Below, piece by piece: positions 63,785 through 64,000 of a stretch of 64,000 nucleotides of DNA. The position numbers and the translations under genes are program-made. The stretch lies in NCBI GenBank assembly GCA_902797025.1, contig CADBRN010000037.1, forward strand, positions 1-64,000, given 5' to 3'. Position 1 is the stretch's first letter. Each line of letters begins with the position of its first letter. Origin of the DNA: an uncultured Lachnospiraceae bacterium. Its GTDB lineage: Bacteria; Bacillota; Clostridia; Lachnospirales; Lachnospiraceae. The notes under the pieces were generated by a model, which saw only the letters and a program-made list of their open reading frames with translations, was not told the DNA's origin and ran no database searches.

Positions 63785-63820
63785 TTTGTCAATTATTATC
63801 ACTTTGTCAATTATTATCAC
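63785..63820 (+). repeat. Perfect 18-bp tandem duplication before the zinc-ribbon gene
   Basis: TTTGTCAATTATTATCAC occurs twice without a gap (63785-63802 and 63803-63820), followed by a partial TT. It lies in the predicted 5' leader, 18 bp before the start codon. Confidence 0.9.
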
Positions 63821-63837
63821 TTGCAGGGGGAGATGTT

Positions 63838-64000
63838 ATGAAATGTCCGAAATGTGGTCGCGAACTATCAGACGGCGCAAAGTTCTGCATGTACTGTGGT
63901 ACAAAAATTGAATTGCAGAATCTATCCGAAAAAAAGAACGATCAGCCGAAGGAAGACAGGAAGTGTCCGAAGTGCGGCAGGACTGCATCGCCGGGTGACC
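63838..64000 (+). CDS. Zinc-ribbon protein, partial at the window end
   Basis: The first 54 codons of a gene that continues past the window. KCPKCGRELSDGAKFCMYCG is a CxxC-x(n)-CxxC zinc ribbon, and a second one begins RKCPKCGRTASPGD after a charged linker. Such tandem N-terminal ribbons precede varied domains, often membrane-bound, in Firmicutes. GGGGGAG is a strong ribosome binding site for ATG 63838. The full function cannot be seen. Confidence 0.85.
   Translation, partial: MKCPKCGRELSDGAKFCMYCGTKIELQNLSEKKNDQPKEDRKCPKCGRTASPGD

Overview
The window looks like chromosomal DNA of a mid-GC Clostridia/Firmicutes bacterium, most probably a Lachnospiraceae-like gut or rumen organism. The reasons are AGGAGG-type ribosome binding sites, frequent GTG/TTG starts, a bacterial V-type ATPase in the Enterococcus hirae ntp gene order, a Clostridia-style Tad pilus locus (Flp1-like pilin, DUF5702-like and FHA proteins) and Firmicutes families such as KtrAB, NiaR, ECF S-components and MocR regulators. 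No phage, IS element, CRISPR array, tRNA or rRNA was recognised.

Layout. 1-5 kb: a minus-strand operon for an Fbp/Afu-type ABC importer (binding lipoprotein, fused permease, ATPase) ending in a coupled ComEC-like metallo-beta-lactamase protein. Divergent from it (5.2-7.4 kb) is an unusual LacI-type regulator carrying an entire second solute-binding-protein domain. 7.7-8.4 kb: TcdA. 8.7-17.4 kb: V-ATPase operon F-I-K-E-C-G-A-B-D with the Na+-site residues in subunit K. 17.5-18.3 kb: TraX-like membrane protein. 18.6-28.7 kb: Tad pilus locus, with two A24 prepilin peptidases, TadZ/A/B/C, a 57-aa Flp1-like pilin, three TadE/G-like minor components and an FHA scaffold. 28.9-30.5 kb: a decayed membrane gene, a rhomboid protease and a HIT protein.

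30.6-33.6 kb: minus-strand mtnA-deoD-murG. 33.7-36.5 kb: an XRE repressor plus ImmA/IrrE-type peptidase, divergent from a Y-family DNA polymerase and its small partner, suggesting protease-controlled DNA-damage induction. 36.6-42.2 kb: beta-CASP ribonuclease, MtnN, a small hypothetical, a YdcF-like protein, a HAD phosphatase and an aspartate-type aminotransferase. 42.6-47.2 kb: complete sucrose PTS pathway scrA-scrB-scrK. 47.2-49.3 kb: KtrB-KtrA potassium uptake. 49.4-56 kb: complete phosphate operon pstSCAB-phoU-phoB-phoR, then a 44-residue MacB-like remnant. 56.3-62.9 kb: SLC13-type transporter, CinA N-terminal domain, FKBP isomerase, ECF S-component, a degenerate MocR regulator, MutY and NiaR.

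63.0-63.8 kb has no protein gene but shows a strong promoter, about 630 nt of purine-rich, hairpin-rich sequence and an intrinsic terminator: a candidate large structured non-coding RNA and the most interesting item here. The window ends inside a zinc-ribbon protein gene preceded by a perfect 18-bp tandem duplication.

All family assignments come from reading motifs by eye; no database search was run.
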